NCBI RefSeq assembly: GCF_012971745.1
Contig: NZ_CP048834.1
Span: 5,341,001-5,405,000 of the forward strand
DNA: 64,000 bases
Origin: Starkeya sp. ORNL1
Lineage (GTDB): Bacteria > Pseudomonadota > Alphaproteobacteria > Rhizobiales > Xanthobacteraceae
Reading direction: 5' to 3'
Of the stretch, positions 40,232 through 48,787 are shown in pieces. Position 1 is the first letter of the stretch. Each line of letters opens with the position of its first letter. The notes beneath the pieces are model-generated. The model did not search any database. It had not been told where the DNA came from and saw only the letters and a program-made list of their open reading frames with translations. The translations under genes and the position numbers were made by a program.

Positions 40232-41029
40232 ATGATCACGGCACTGATCGGTCATACCGGCTTCGTCGGCTCCAATCTCGACGCGGCGACGGTGTTCGAC
40301 GAACGCTACAACAGCCGTAACATCAACGAGATGGCGGGGCGCTCCTTCGACCTTGTGGTCTGCGCCGGGGTCTCCGCGGTGAAATGGATGGCGAACCGCG
40401 ATCCCGAGGCGGACCGCGCCGGCATCAAGCTGCTGACCGACGCGCTCGGCGCGGCGAAGATCGGCGAGCTCATCCTGATCTCCACCATCGACGTCTATCC
40501 CGACCCGGCCGCCGGCGGCGACGAGGCCACCGCGATCGACCCGGCGGCGAACCATGCCTATGGCCGCCACCGCTACGAGCTGGAAGAGTGGGCCAAGGAC
40601 ACGTTCCCGCTGGTGCGCATCGTGCGGCTGCCGGCGCTGTTCGGGCCCGGGCTGCGCAAGAACGCCATCTACGACCTGCTGCACCACAACCAGACCGATC
40701 TCATCAATCCGGCTGGGCTGTTCCAGTGGTATCCGGTCTCGCGGCTGTGGGCCGATATCGGCACCACGCGGCGCGTCGGGCTCAAGCTGGTGAACCTGTT
40801 CACCGAGCCGGTGCGGATGCGCGAGATCATCGAGTGCGACTTCCCCGGCGTCGTGGTCGGGGAGGAGAAGTATCCGGCGCCGGAGTACCGTGTCGGCACC
40901 CGGCATGCCCAGGCATTCGGCGGGGAGGGGGCGTTCATCATGTCGGCGCAGAAGTGTCTCGACACCATTTGCGGCTTCGTCGCAGACGAGCGCGGCATCG
41001 AGGCGGTCAAGGCCGGGGCGACATCGTGA
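40232..41029 (+). CDS. NAD-dependent epimerase/dehydratase-like protein
   Basis: 265 residues. The extended-SDR dinucleotide motif is IGHTGFVGSNL at the start; LILISTIDVYPD fits the strand carrying the active-site Ser/Thr; LPALFGPGLRKN is the usual substrate-side run. The catalytic YxxxK reads YGRHR (in HAYGRHRYELEEW), so the lysine is replaced by arginine. It may be an altered SDR or a sugar-nucleotide binding enzyme. ATG 40232 is 1 nt after the upstream stop. The stop overlaps the next GTG (41026). Confidence 0.8.
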   Translation: MITALIGHTGFVGSNLDAATVFDERYNSRNINEMAGRSFDLVVCAGVSAVKWMANRDPEADRAGIKLLTDALGAAKIGELILISTIDVYPDPAAGGDEATAIDPAANHAYGRHRYELEEWAKDTFPLVRIVRLPALFGPGLRKNAIYDLLHHNQTDLINPAGLFQWYPVSRLWADIGTTRRVGLKLVNLFTEPVRMREIIECDFPGVVVGEEKYPAPEYRVGTRHAQAFGGEGAFIMSAQKCLDTICGFVADERGIEAVKAGATS

Positions 41030-41868
41030 AGGGAATGGCGATCTCGAACATCCTGCTGCCGGACGGCGTAAGTGACCCGGCGGCCTGTGAGGTGTTTAGC
41101 CGGCTGGGATACTCCGGCATCGAAATCGCGCCGGGCAAATCGGTGCCGGGCTGGCCGGCGGCGCCGGCGCGCCTTGCCGAGACGCGCGCCGCGATCGAGG
41201 GCGAAGGGCTTCGCATCGTCGCCATGCAGGGCATCTTGTTCGGCATCAGCGGCGTTGCGTTGTTCGGCGCCGAGGAGGCGAGAACGCGGCTGCGCGATCA
41301 TCTCGCCAAAGTGGCGCGGGTAGCCGGTGCGCTGGGGGCGGGGGCCTGCGTGTTCGGCGCGCCGGGGGTGCGCAATCCGGGGGATCTGGCGCCCGATGCC
41401 GCGTTCCGGATCGCGGCCGACTTCTTCGGCTACCTGGCCCCGCTGTTCGCCGATGAGGGCACCACGCTCGCCTTCGAGGCCAATGCGCCGGTCTATGGCT
41501 GCAAGTTCGCCACCACGACCCGCGAGGCGCTGGATCTGGTGAAGGCGATCCACCATCCCGGCGTTCGGCTGCAGATCGACACCGGGACCATGTTCCTCAA
41601 CCAGGAGGACCCGGCGGTGATCGTCGAAGCGGCGCCCTTTGCCAGCCATTTCCATGTCAGCGAGCCGCAACTCGCCGCGCTCGGCGCTTCCGGCGTCGAC
41701 CATGGTCCGATCGCCGCGGCGCTCGGCGAAGCCTCCTATGATGGCTGGATCTCGGCGGAGATGAAGGCGGCGGGGGCATGGGAAGACGCGGCGGCGGGCG
41801 CCGCCGAACTGATCTCCGAACTCTACATGCCGTCCGCCGTGCTGGCCGCTGGGGCCGATCCTCTATGA
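41026..41868 (+). CDS. Sugar phosphate isomerase/epimerase (TIM barrel, AP-endonuclease-2-like)
   Basis: 280 residues if the GTG at 41026 is used, giving the GTGA overlap common in this operon; ATG 41035 is an alternative. The barrel shows metal-ligand strands FEANAPVYG, LQIDTGTMFL, HFHVSEPQ and ISAEMKA, the E-D-H-E set of the xylose-isomerase-like fold. Likely acts on a sugar or inositol derivative; exact substrate cannot be read. The stop overlaps the next ATG (ATGA at 41865). Confidence 0.85.
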   Translation: MKGMAISNILLPDGVSDPAACEVFSRLGYSGIEIAPGKSVPGWPAAPARLAETRAAIEGEGLRIVAMQGILFGISGVALFGAEEARTRLRDHLAKVARVAGALGAGACVFGAPGVRNPGDLAPDAAFRIAADFFGYLAPLFADEGTTLAFEANAPVYGCKFATTTREALDLVKAIHHPGVRLQIDTGTMFLNQEDPAVIVEAAPFASHFHVSEPQLAALGASGVDHGPIAAALGEASYDGWISAEMKAAGAWEDAAAGAAELISELYMPSAVLAAGADPL

Positions 41869-42653
41869 GCACCGATACGCCCAGTCGTGCCATCCCGGCG
41901 CATCGCACCGACATCCTGGGGCCCAAGCAGCACCGCCATGTGCTGGTGATCCCGGTCATCAATGAGGGCGAGCGCATCCGCCGCCAGCTTCGGCAAATCG
42001 CCGAACTTGCCCCGGCATGCGACATCGTCATCGCCGATGGCGGCTCGACCGACGGCTCGCTCGATCCCGATTTCCTGCGTTTCGTCGGCGTGCGCGCGCT
42101 GCTGACCAAGACCGCGCCTGGCAAATTGAGCGCGCAGCTGCGCATCGCCTATGCCTTCGCGCTGGACGAGGGCTATGACGGCGTCGTCACTGTCGACGGC
42201 AACGGCAAGGATGGCGTCGATGCCATCCCGCTGTTCCTGGAGAAGCTCGACGAGGGGTATGACTATGTGCAGGGCTCGCGCTATGTCGCCGGCGGCGTCG
42301 CCGAGAACACGCCGCGGGATCGCCATCTCGCCGGCCGGCTGATCCATGCGCCGGTGCTGAGCCTTGCCGCCGGGCATTGGTACACCGACACGACCAACGG
42401 ATTCCGCGCCTACTCGGCGCGCTACCTCGCCGATCCGCGCGTGGCGCCGTTTCGCGACGTGTTCGTGCGTTATGAGTTGCTGTTCTATCTGACCGTGCGC
42501 GCGGCGCGGCTGGGCCTGCGCACCACGGAGGTGCCGGTCGCCCGCCGCTACCCGGTGGGCGAGGCCACGCCGACCAAGATCAGCGGCATGAGAGGGCGCC
42601 TGGACATGCTGGGCGAACTGTTCGCCGCGGCGACGGGACGGTTCAATCCATAG
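41865..42653 (+). CDS. Glycosyltransferase family 2
   Basis: 262 residues. GT-A fold with VLVIPVINEGERIRRQL and CDIVIADGGSTDGS for nucleotide-sugar binding, and VVTVDGNGKDGVDAIP supplying the metal-binding acidic motif. VQGSRYVAGG and TNGFRAYSARYL match polyprenyl-phosphate hexosyltransferases (DPM/ArnC-like), although no membrane helix follows. It likely charges a lipid carrier that the GtrA-like protein flips. Last gene of the operon; a family A repeat follows. Confidence 0.88.
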   Translation: MSTDTPSRAIPAHRTDILGPKQHRHVLVIPVINEGERIRRQLRQIAELAPACDIVIADGGSTDGSLDPDFLRFVGVRALLTKTAPGKLSAQLRIAYAFALDEGYDGVVTVDGNGKDGVDAIPLFLEKLDEGYDYVQGSRYVAGGVAENTPRDRHLAGRLIHAPVLSLAAGHWYTDTTNGFRAYSARYLADPRVAPFRDVFVRYELLFYLTVRAARLGLRTTEVPVARRYPVGEATPTKISGMRGRLDMLGELFAAATGRFNP

Positions 42654-42669
42654 CGACCCCTGCTGGGTC

Positions 42670-42770
42670 GTCATCCCGGCCGGAGCGCAGCGGAGAGCCG
42701 GGATCGCGTGAAGTCCCGCGCATCACCTTCCTACGATCCCGGATCGGGCCTGCGGCCCGTCCGGGATGAC
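42670..42770. repeat. Family A intergenic palindromic repeat, copy 5
   Basis: GTCATCCCGGCCGGAGCGCAG ... GATCCCGGATCGGGCCTGCGG ... CGTCCGGGATGAC, full-length, between the convergent GT2 and GNAT genes. Confidence 0.87.
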
Positions 42771-42781
42771 GACTTTGGGAA

Positions 42782-43360
42782 TTAAGCCGCCAAACGCAGG
42801 TCCGAGGCGAAGCGCTTTTCCATGCCCATGGCGACGAAGATCAACCCGCCGTCCAGCGCGCCGAACACCGCGCCCTGGCGGCGCCAGCCGCGCTCGGCGA
42901 AGAAGCCTTCGGCCGCCAGCGTCGCCGCCACCCGGGCACGGGCGAAGCCCTGGGTGCGCAGGTCGGCATCGATGCGCTCCAGCAAGGCGGAGCCGATGCC
43001 GTAGCGGATGAAGAGCGGATGCACGAACACGCCATGGACGTGCGGCACATCAACGCCGCCGGCCGTGGTCGGCAATTCGATCTCGCTGCCCATGTAGCTC
43101 GGCTCGCGCATCGACCAGCCGCCGCAGGCCACCGCCTCGCCCTCGATTTCGGCGATGAAGAAGGTGCCGTCGGACACCAGCTCGGCGTCGAAGGTGCCGA
43201 TGCGCGGAATGAGGGATTCGATCACCTCCTCGCCATGCACGCGACGCGCAAAGCCGCGCAGCGATGCCGCCTGGAGGCGGCGAACATCGGTAAGGTCGGT
43301 GGGATTGGCGCGACGGACGCGCAGAACAGCCGCGGTTGAGCTCGATTGGGTCGCCGGCAT
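42782..43360 (-). CDS. GNAT family N-acetyltransferase
   Basis: 192 residues. GNAT motif A appears as VHGVFVHPLFIRYGIGSALLERI, carrying the RxxGxG acetyl-CoA loop (RYGIGSAL). Other landmarks are the N-terminal RVRRANPTDLTDVRRLQ and GGWSMREPSYMG. Substrate unknown. ATG 43360 follows GGAG. Its neighbours, the glycan operon and ccmC, do not suggest a shared pathway. Confidence 0.85.
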   Translation of the reverse strand: MPATQSSSTAAVLRVRRANPTDLTDVRRLQAASLRGFARRVHGEEVIESLIPRIGTFDAELVSDGTFFIAEIEGEAVACGGWSMREPSYMGSEIELPTTAGGVDVPHVHGVFVHPLFIRYGIGSALLERIDADLRTQGFARARVAATLAAEGFFAERGWRRQGAVFGALDGGLIFVAMGMEKRFASDLRLAA

Positions 43361-43656
43361 CAGTTTGTCTCCGTCTTCCGGAGGCCCCCGCCCGGGGCAC
43401 CGTCTGCTTACTGGGCACGGCGAGACTTAGAGCCCATTTTCCAAACCGGAAGGGCCCCGGGAATCACGCCATCGTGTCGTCAAGCTAGGGACGGCCTCAG
43501 GAATCGAGGCTGAACGTGGCATTCACCGGGCATTCATCCGGCGAGGGCGCGTCCGCCCATCACACCTCCGTTGATTACCGTTACGGCCATCACATCCGCG
43601 TTGTGCCGCAGGATGCGTGAGTTGCCCCCCGTCCTGCAGCCGATTAGAACCGCGCC
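43361..43656. other. 296-bp divergent region between GNAT and ccmC
   Basis: Contains the GNAT leader and the ccmC promoter. I see a direct repeat GCATTCACCG / GCATTCATCCG near 43520-43540 and no gene. ccmA and ccmB are not here. Confidence 0.6.
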
Positions 43657-44391
43657 ATGGCGCTGATGGACTTCGCGAACCCGACCCGTTTCCTCGCCCT
43701 TTCCGGGCGGGTGCTGCCGTGGCTCGCGGCGGCGAGCGCCATCGTGCTGGCAGCGGGCTTCGTGCTCGCCTTCCGCGCCCCTGCCGACTACCAGCAGGGC
43801 GAGACCGTGAAGATCATGTACATCCATGTGCCGTTCGCCTGGCTCGCCATGCTCGGCTACACGGCGCTGGCCTTGTCCGCGCTCGGCATATTGGTGTGGC
43901 GGCATCCGCTGGCGGATGTCGCGCACAAGGCGATGGCCCCGATCGGGGCGGTATTCGCCTTCCTGTGCCTGCTCACCGGCTCGCTCTGGGGTCGGCCGAT
44001 GTGGGGCACCTATTGGGTGTGGGATGCGCGGCTGACCTCGATGCTGGTGCTGCTGCTGCTCTATCTCGGCTTGCTGGCACTGCGCTCGGCGGTCGAGGAT
44101 CCGAACCAGGCCGGGCGCGCGGCGGCGGTGCTGACGCTGGTAGGCTTCGTCAATGTGCCGATCGTGAAATTCTCGGTCGACTGGTGGAACACGCTGCACC
44201 AGCCGGCCTCGGTGTTTCGCTTGGGCGGACCGACCATCGATCCGAGCCTGCTGTGGCCGCTGCTGCTCACCGCCATCGGCTTCACGCTGCTGATGCTGAC
44301 GCTGCATCTGATGGCGATGCGCAACGAGATATTGCGCCGCCGGCTGCGCTCGCTCGAAGCGAGGGCCGCCGCCGAAGCCGCGTTCGCCTGA
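43657..44391 (+). CDS. ccmC: Heme ABC exporter permease CcmC
   Basis: 244 residues, six predicted membrane helices. The Trp-rich heme motif is WGTYWVWDARLTS (residues ~116-128), with the conserved histidines in YIHVPFAWL and NTLHQPASVF. CcmC presents heme to CcmE during cytochrome c maturation (System I). It is followed by ccmD (9 bp) and ccmG. The usual upstream ccmA/ccmB pair is missing; a GNAT gene on the other strand takes that place. Confidence 0.96.
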   Translation: MALMDFANPTRFLALSGRVLPWLAAASAIVLAAGFVLAFRAPADYQQGETVKIMYIHVPFAWLAMLGYTALALSALGILVWRHPLADVAHKAMAPIGAVFAFLCLLTGSLWGRPMWGTYWVWDARLTSMLVLLLLYLGLLALRSAVEDPNQAGRAAAVLTLVGFVNVPIVKFSVDWWNTLHQPASVFRLGGPTIDPSLLWPLLLTAIGFTLLMLTLHLMAMRNEILRRRLRSLEARAAAEAAFA

Positions 44392-44400
44392 GGTAAAGCC

Positions 44401-44574
44401 ATGCTCGGGGAACACGCCTCCTTCATCCTCGCCGCCTATGCCGGCTCGGCGGCGGTGCTGGCTGCGCTGGTGGCTTGGATCATGCTCGACGGCCGCGCGG
44501 TGCGCCGCTCGCTCGACGAAATGGATGCGCGCGGCGTGCGCCGCCGCTCCGCCGGCCGCGAGGAGGGGCAATGA
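44401..44574 (+). CDS. ccmD: Heme exporter protein CcmD
   Basis: 57 residues, found by reading the gap between ccmC and ccmG: MLGEHASFILAAYAGSAAVL, then a helix AALVAWIMLDGRAVRRSLDE and a basic tail. One membrane segment, an aromatic/Gly-rich N-terminus and an Arg-rich cytoplasmic tail are typical of CcmD, which releases holo-CcmE from CcmABC. Its stop overlaps the ccmG ATG (ATGA at 44571-44574), supporting operon reading. Confidence 0.9.
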   Translation: MLGEHASFILAAYAGSAAVLAALVAWIMLDGRAVRRSLDEMDARGVRRRSAGREEGQ

Positions 44575-45182
44575 GCGAAGCGCCCGCCCAGACCCCTATC
44601 GAAGGCCAGCCGGCACCGCCGCGACGGCGGCTGCTAGTGCTGCTGCCGCTGATCGCCTTCGCGGCGCTGGCGGCACTGTTCTATGGCCGCCTGTTCTCCG
44701 GCGATCCCTCGCGCCTGCCGTCCGCCCTGATCGGCCATGAGGCACCGGTGCTCGATTTGCCCGCGCTTGACGGGCTCGCCCGCGACGGCGCGCCGGTGCC
44801 GGGGCTGGAGTCCGCGGTGCTCAAGGGCCAGGTGACGGTGCTGAACGTGTTCGCTTCCTGGTGCGCGCCGTGCCGCGACGAGCACCCGCTGCTGGTCGAA
44901 CTGTCGAAGCAGCAGGGCTTCCGCCTCGTCGGCCTGAACTACAAGGACGATGCCGAGAATGCCCGGCGTTTCCTCGGCCGCTTCGGCAATCCGTTCGCCG
45001 CGGTCGGCGTCGATGCCAATGGCCGCGCCGCGATCGAATGGGGCGTCTATGGCGTGCCGGAGACCTTCATCGTCGGCAAGGACGGGCGCATCGCCTACAA
45101 ATATGTCGGCCCGATCGACGAGGACGGGTTGCGGACGCGGCTCATGCCGGAGATCGCCAAGGCGATGGCGGCGGGCGGGTAG
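44571..45182 (+). CDS. ccmG: Thiol:disulfide interchange protein CcmG/DsbE
   Basis: 203 residues. An N-terminal signal-anchor (RRRLLVLLPLIAFAALAALFYG) places a thioredoxin domain in the periplasm. The active site is NVFASWCAPCRDEHPLL, and the later YGVPETFIVGKDGRI carries the cis-proline region. It reduces apocytochrome c cysteines before heme attachment. Starts within the ccmD stop, completing ccmC-ccmD-ccmG. Confidence 0.95.
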   Translation: MSEAPAQTPIEGQPAPPRRRLLVLLPLIAFAALAALFYGRLFSGDPSRLPSALIGHEAPVLDLPALDGLARDGAPVPGLESAVLKGQVTVLNVFASWCAPCRDEHPLLVELSKQQGFRLVGLNYKDDAENARRFLGRFGNPFAAVGVDANGRAAIEWGVYGVPETFIVGKDGRIAYKYVGPIDEDGLRTRLMPEIAKAMAAGG

Positions 45183-45202
45183 GGTAGGTCGCCCTGCTGC
45201 AA

Positions 45203-45301
45203 CATCCTTCGAGGCTCGCTAGTGCTCGCACCTCAGGATGACGTGGCTTTAAAAACGACGTCATCCTGAGGTGTCCGGCTTTGGCCGGGCCTCGAAGGAT
45301 G
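45203..45301. repeat. Family B intergenic palindromic repeat, copy 4
   Basis: CATCCTTCGAGGCTCGCTAG ... GGATGACGTGGCTTTAAAAACGACGTCATCC ... CTCGAAGGATG, between convergent ccmG and the DUF1178 gene. Confidence 0.88.
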
Positions 45302-45315
45302 CTGCAGCAGAGCGC

Positions 45316-45804
45316 CTAATTCCGCTCGTCCGGCAGGCTCGGCAGCGGGTGGATCTCGATCTCGTCCTCGATCAGCGACTTCACTTCCTCGGCGCTGGCT
45401 TCGCCATAGATGGAGCGCTTCTCGACCTCGCCCTCGTGCATCTGCCGGGCGACCGTGGCGAACTCGTCGCCGACATAGTCGGAATTCTTCACCACGTGCT
45501 CGCGCACCGCGCGCAGCATCTCGCGCAGTTCGCGCTCCTTCTCGGAGATCAGCGCTACCGGCTGTGGAGCCTCGGCGGCCGTTGTCTCGACGGGGGCGGA
45601 AGCTGGCGCAGAGTTGGCGTCTTGCGCGAACTTCTTCGTGCCGCGGCCAAGTGCCGGCGCCATGATCGCCTTCTCCACCTTGGCGGAGCCGCAGACCGGG
45701 CAGGCGACCAGCTTCTTCTTGCGCTGGCCCTCATAGGCGGCGGAATCGCGGAACCAGCTCTCGAAATCGTGGTCGGCGTCGCAACGTAGCTGATAGCGGA
45801 TCAT
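45316..45804 (-). CDS. DUF1178 family protein
   Basis: 162 residues with the DUF1178 pattern: MIRYQLRCDADHDFESWFRD at the start, a CPVCGSAKVEKAIMAPALG zinc-like motif, and a C-terminal VKNSDYVGDEFATVARQMHEGE plus SIYGEASAEEVKSLIEDE. The function is unknown; the CxxC knuckle suggests metal binding. Its ATG overlaps the stop of the nitrilase-family gene (45801-45804), placing it last in grxC-nit-DUF1178. Confidence 0.93.
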   Translation of the reverse strand: MIRYQLRCDADHDFESWFRDSAAYEGQRKKKLVACPVCGSAKVEKAIMAPALGRGTKKFAQDANSAPASAPVETTAAEAPQPVALISEKERELREMLRAVREHVVKNSDYVGDEFATVARQMHEGEVEKRSIYGEASAEEVKSLIEDEIEIHPLPSLPDERN

Positions 45805-46706
45805 GCTGCGTCACCGGCGACCCGCAGCCGTGTCACCTCGCCGGGCGGCACCAATTCGAAGCGCCTGCCATGGTCGAGCGAGGGGATGCGCGTGCGCACC
45901 GCCGCCACCTTGGCGGGGTCGATCTCGGCGGTGATGATGCCGGGCTCGGTGCCGCCCTCGGCGAGGATGGTGCCCCAGGGGTCGATGATGAGGCTGTGGC
46001 CGAAGGTCTCGCGGCCATTCTCGTGCTTGCCGCCCTGCGCGGCCGCCAGCACATAGGAACCGGTCTCGATGGCACGGGCGCGCAGCAATATGTGCCAGTG
46101 CGCCTCGCCGGTCGGGCGGGTGAAGGCGGCAGGCGCCGCGATCATGCCGGCGCCGGCCTCGGCCAGGGCGCGGAACAGCGCCGGGAAACGCAGGTCGTAG
46201 CAGATGGTGAAGCCCAGCCGGATCTCTGGAAGATCGGCCAGCACGGCAATCTCGCCCGGGCGGTAGGCGGTGGATTCGCGATAGACGTCGCCATTGGGCA
46301 AATCGACGTCGAACATGTGGATCTTGTCGTAGCGCGCGGCGATCGAGCCGTCCGGCGCGATGAGATAGGAGCGGTTGGCGGCACGGTGCTCGCTCGCCCG
46401 CACGGCCAGCGAGCCGACATGCAGATGCACCTTCAGCTCCTCCGCCAGCGTGCGGAAGGCAGCGAGCGCGGGATCGCTCTCCTCCTCATGCAGGATGGCG
46501 AACAGCGCGGCGCGGTTTTCCTCCATGGTGCCGGTCATTTCCGGGGTCTGGATGTAGCTGGCGCCCTCGGCCGCCGCCTGGCGGATCAGCGCGCTCGCCG
46601 CCTCGACATTCGCCCCCACGTTCTTTGCCGTGCGCATCTGCACCAAAGCGGCCTTGAAGGGCGCGCCTTGCGATGCGGCGGCCTGGCGGGTGTCGGGGGC
46701 GCTCAT
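45801..46706 (-). CDS. Carbon-nitrogen hydrolase (nitrilase superfamily, Nit2-like)
   Basis: 301 residues from ATG 46706. The catalytic triad is visible: Glu in IQTPEMTGTME, Lys in ARYDKIHMFDVD, and Cys in FTICYDLRFP. The EH-rich middle matches omega-amidase/Nit2, which removes alpha-keto acid amides or deaminated glutathione. It lies between grxC (27 bp upstream) and DUF1178, an order I remember as conserved in Rhizobiales. The gene also has the weakly preferred longer start at 46733, not used. Confidence 0.93.
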   Translation of the reverse strand: MSAPDTRQAAASQGAPFKAALVQMRTAKNVGANVEAASALIRQAAAEGASYIQTPEMTGTMEENRAALFAILHEEESDPALAAFRTLAEELKVHLHVGSLAVRASEHRAANRSYLIAPDGSIAARYDKIHMFDVDLPNGDVYRESTAYRPGEIAVLADLPEIRLGFTICYDLRFPALFRALAEAGAGMIAAPAAFTRPTGEAHWHILLRARAIETGSYVLAAAQGGKHENGRETFGHSLIIDPWGTILAEGGTEPGIITAEIDPAKVAAVRTRIPSLDHGRRFELVPPGEVTRLRVAGDAA

Positions 46707-46733
46707 GCTGTTCTCCGTACGCAAATGAGACAA

Positions 46734-46994
46734 TCAGTCGGCGACCAGCAACGGGTCGAGTTCGCCGGCCTCGTCGAGAGCATAGAGGTCATCGCAGCCG
46801 CCGACATGGTTGCCGCTGATGAAGACCTGGGGGACGCTGCTGCGGCCATGGGCGCGCCGGGTCATCGCCGCGCGGCCTTCGGCGTCGCCCGTCACATTGA
46901 TCTCGGAGAATTCGATGCCCTTGCGGCGCAGCAGGTCCTTGGCCGCGTGGCAATAGGGACAGGAACTCGTCGTATAGATTTCGACCGCTGACAT
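46734..46994 (-). CDS. grxC: Glutaredoxin 3
   Basis: 86 residues. Redox site SSCPYCHAAKDLL (CPYC dithiol), the cis-proline SSVPQVFISG and the GSH-contact GGCDDLYAL are all present. Acts as a glutathione-dependent disulfide reductase. Its neighbour Nit2-like enzyme may be linked through glutathione repair (inference). Confidence 0.96.
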   Translation of the reverse strand: MSAVEIYTTSSCPYCHAAKDLLRRKGIEFSEINVTGDAEGRAAMTRRAHGRSSVPQVFISGNHVGGCDDLYALDEAGELDPLLVAD

Positions 46995-47027
46995 CGGGCA
47001 CCGGGCGCTTGGTGTTGAAGGGGTAGC

Positions 47028-47828
47028 CTATGATATGGGCGTGGACGCGTCGTCAACAACCCGTGCGAACACCAACACATCGACCTCGGCGGCGCCGGCG
47101 CGGCTCAGCGCCTTGACGCAGGCGTCGAGCGTGGCGCCGGTTGTGAGCACATCGTCGACGACGACGATGCGGCCGTCGCGTACCTCGCCCACCATTTCCT
47201 CCGGGACGACGAAGGCGCCGGCGACATTGGCGGCGCGGGCGGCACGGTCGAGGCCGACTTGCGGGATCGTCGCGCGCCGCCGTTCCAGCCACCCCGTGCG
47301 CACCGGAACATTGGCGCTGCGGCTGATCGCCATCGCCAGCGCTGCCGACTGATTGAAGCGTCGCCGCCACAGCCGCAGCGGATGCAGCGGCACCGGAACC
47401 AGCGCGTCCGCCTCGGTGAGCAATTCGGCGCCGGCCCGCGCCATCAGCCCACCGAGCGGGGCGGCGAGCTCGATGCGGTCGGCATATTTCAGCGCGTGCA
47501 CCAGATCGCGGGCGACCTCGCCGAACGTCACGGCGGCGCGGGCGCGGCTGTAGGCCGGCGGCTGGGCCAGCGCTCCAGGGGAGATTCGGCTGCCCGAGTC
47601 ATAGGGCAGGGGCGTGCCGAGCCGTTCGCACAGTGGCGGCGTGATGAATTCCAGCCGGCGCCAGCATGCGGCGCACAGGGCACCGGGATCGCTCACCGCG
47701 GCGCGGCAGGCGATGCAGCCGGGCGGCAGCACAAGGTCGGCAATGCCACGGCCGAGCTTGAGCATTGCCATGGCCGTGCCATGGCGCAGGCGCGTAGCGA
47801 GCGGTGGTGCGGGTGCCTCCGTATCCAT
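47028..47828 (-). CDS. ComF family phosphoribosyltransferase-like protein
   Basis: 266 residues. N-terminal zinc-finger cysteines in LPPGCIACRAAVSDPGALC and AACW, then VPVPLHPLRLWRRRFNQSA and the PRPP-binding loop IVVVDDVLTTGAT. ComF-like proteins take part in DNA uptake in competent bacteria, but in alphaproteobacteria they are usually present without a known role. 33 bp upstream of grxC. No other competence gene is in the window. Confidence 0.92.
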   Translation of the reverse strand: MDTEAPAPPLATRLRHGTAMAMLKLGRGIADLVLPPGCIACRAAVSDPGALCAACWRRLEFITPPLCERLGTPLPYDSGSRISPGALAQPPAYSRARAAVTFGEVARDLVHALKYADRIELAAPLGGLMARAGAELLTEADALVPVPLHPLRLWRRRFNQSAALAMAISRSANVPVRTGWLERRRATIPQVGLDRAARAANVAGAFVVPEEMVGEVRDGRIVVVDDVLTTGATLDACVKALSRAGAAEVDVLVFARVVDDASTPIS

Positions 47829-47899
47829 GTACCGAGCCTAGCATGCTTTGACCGGGACGGGCGGGAGGACTAAGACGCGCGCAACAGCCGAGGCAGCCA

Positions 47900-48778
47900 A
47901 TGTCCGCTCCCGACATATTCGATGCCCGCGCGCTCACGGCCCGGCGCCGGCGCGCACTCCGGCTCGGGCCGGCGACCTTCCTGCTCGACCGGGTGGCGGA
48001 GGATCTTGCCGACCGGCTGACGGCGGTGAAGCGGCAGTTCGAGGTCGCGGCCGATATCGGCACCGCCGGGGAAGCAGTACGGCACGCGCTCACCGGTAGC
48101 GTCGGCCGGCTTTATGCCTTCGGTCCCGGCGAGCGGGCCGACGTCGATGTCGTCACCGATCCGGAATTGCTGCCTTTGGCGCCGGTCGCGTTCGATCTCG
48201 CGGTCTCCGCGCTCGCCTTGCAGACGGTGAACGACTTGCCGGGCGCGCTGGCGCAGATCCGCCGCGCCCTGCGGCCGGATGGGCTGCTGCTCGCCGCGCT
48301 GTTCGGCAGCGGCACGCTCAACGAACTGCGCGAGAGCTTTGCGATCGCCGAGAGCGATACGGTCGGCGGCATCTCGCCGCGCGTCGCGCCGTTCGCCGAT
48401 CTGCGCGACCTCGGCGGGCTGCTGCAACGCGCCGGCTTTGCCTTGCCGGTCACCGATGTCGACCGCGTGGTGGTGCGCTATGCCGATCCGTTCGCGCTGT
48501 TCGCCGATCTGCGCCGCATGGGCGCGGCCAACCCGCTCAGCGCCCGGCGGCGCGCGCCGCTCCGGCGCGAGACTCTGGCGCGCGCGGTGGAGGTCTATGC
48601 CGAGCGCTTCACCGATCCGGACGGGCGGCTGCGGGCGACGTTCGAGATCGTCTGGATATCCGGCTGGGCGCCGCATGAGAGCCAGCAGCAGCCGCTGCGC
48701 CCGGGTTCGGCCAAGCACCGGCTGGCGGATGCGCTGGGCGCGCGGGAAATCCCGTTGAAGCCGGGCGGGGCGGATTAA
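47900..48778 (+). CDS. Methyltransferase-fold protein, NDUFAF5/BioC-like
   Basis: 292 residues. Weak SAM motif I in VAADIGTAGEAV, AFDLAVSALALQTVNDLPGAL as motif II/III and the LRPDGLLLAALFG strand are those of the mitochondrial complex I assembly factor NDUFAF5 and its alphaproteobacterial orthologues. Start MSAPDIFDARALTARRRRA also fits. It is divergent from comF, as I recall in several Rhizobiales. Hydroxylation of an NDUFS7-like Arg is the human activity; transfer to this protein is inference. Confidence 0.85.
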   Translation: MSAPDIFDARALTARRRRALRLGPATFLLDRVAEDLADRLTAVKRQFEVAADIGTAGEAVRHALTGSVGRLYAFGPGERADVDVVTDPELLPLAPVAFDLAVSALALQTVNDLPGALAQIRRALRPDGLLLAALFGSGTLNELRESFAIAESDTVGGISPRVAPFADLRDLGGLLQRAGFALPVTDVDRVVVRYADPFALFADLRRMGAANPLSARRRAPLRRETLARAVEVYAERFTDPDGRLRATFEIVWISGWAPHESQQQPLRPGSAKHRLADALGAREIPLKPGGAD

Positions 48779-48787
48779 GATCGGCGG

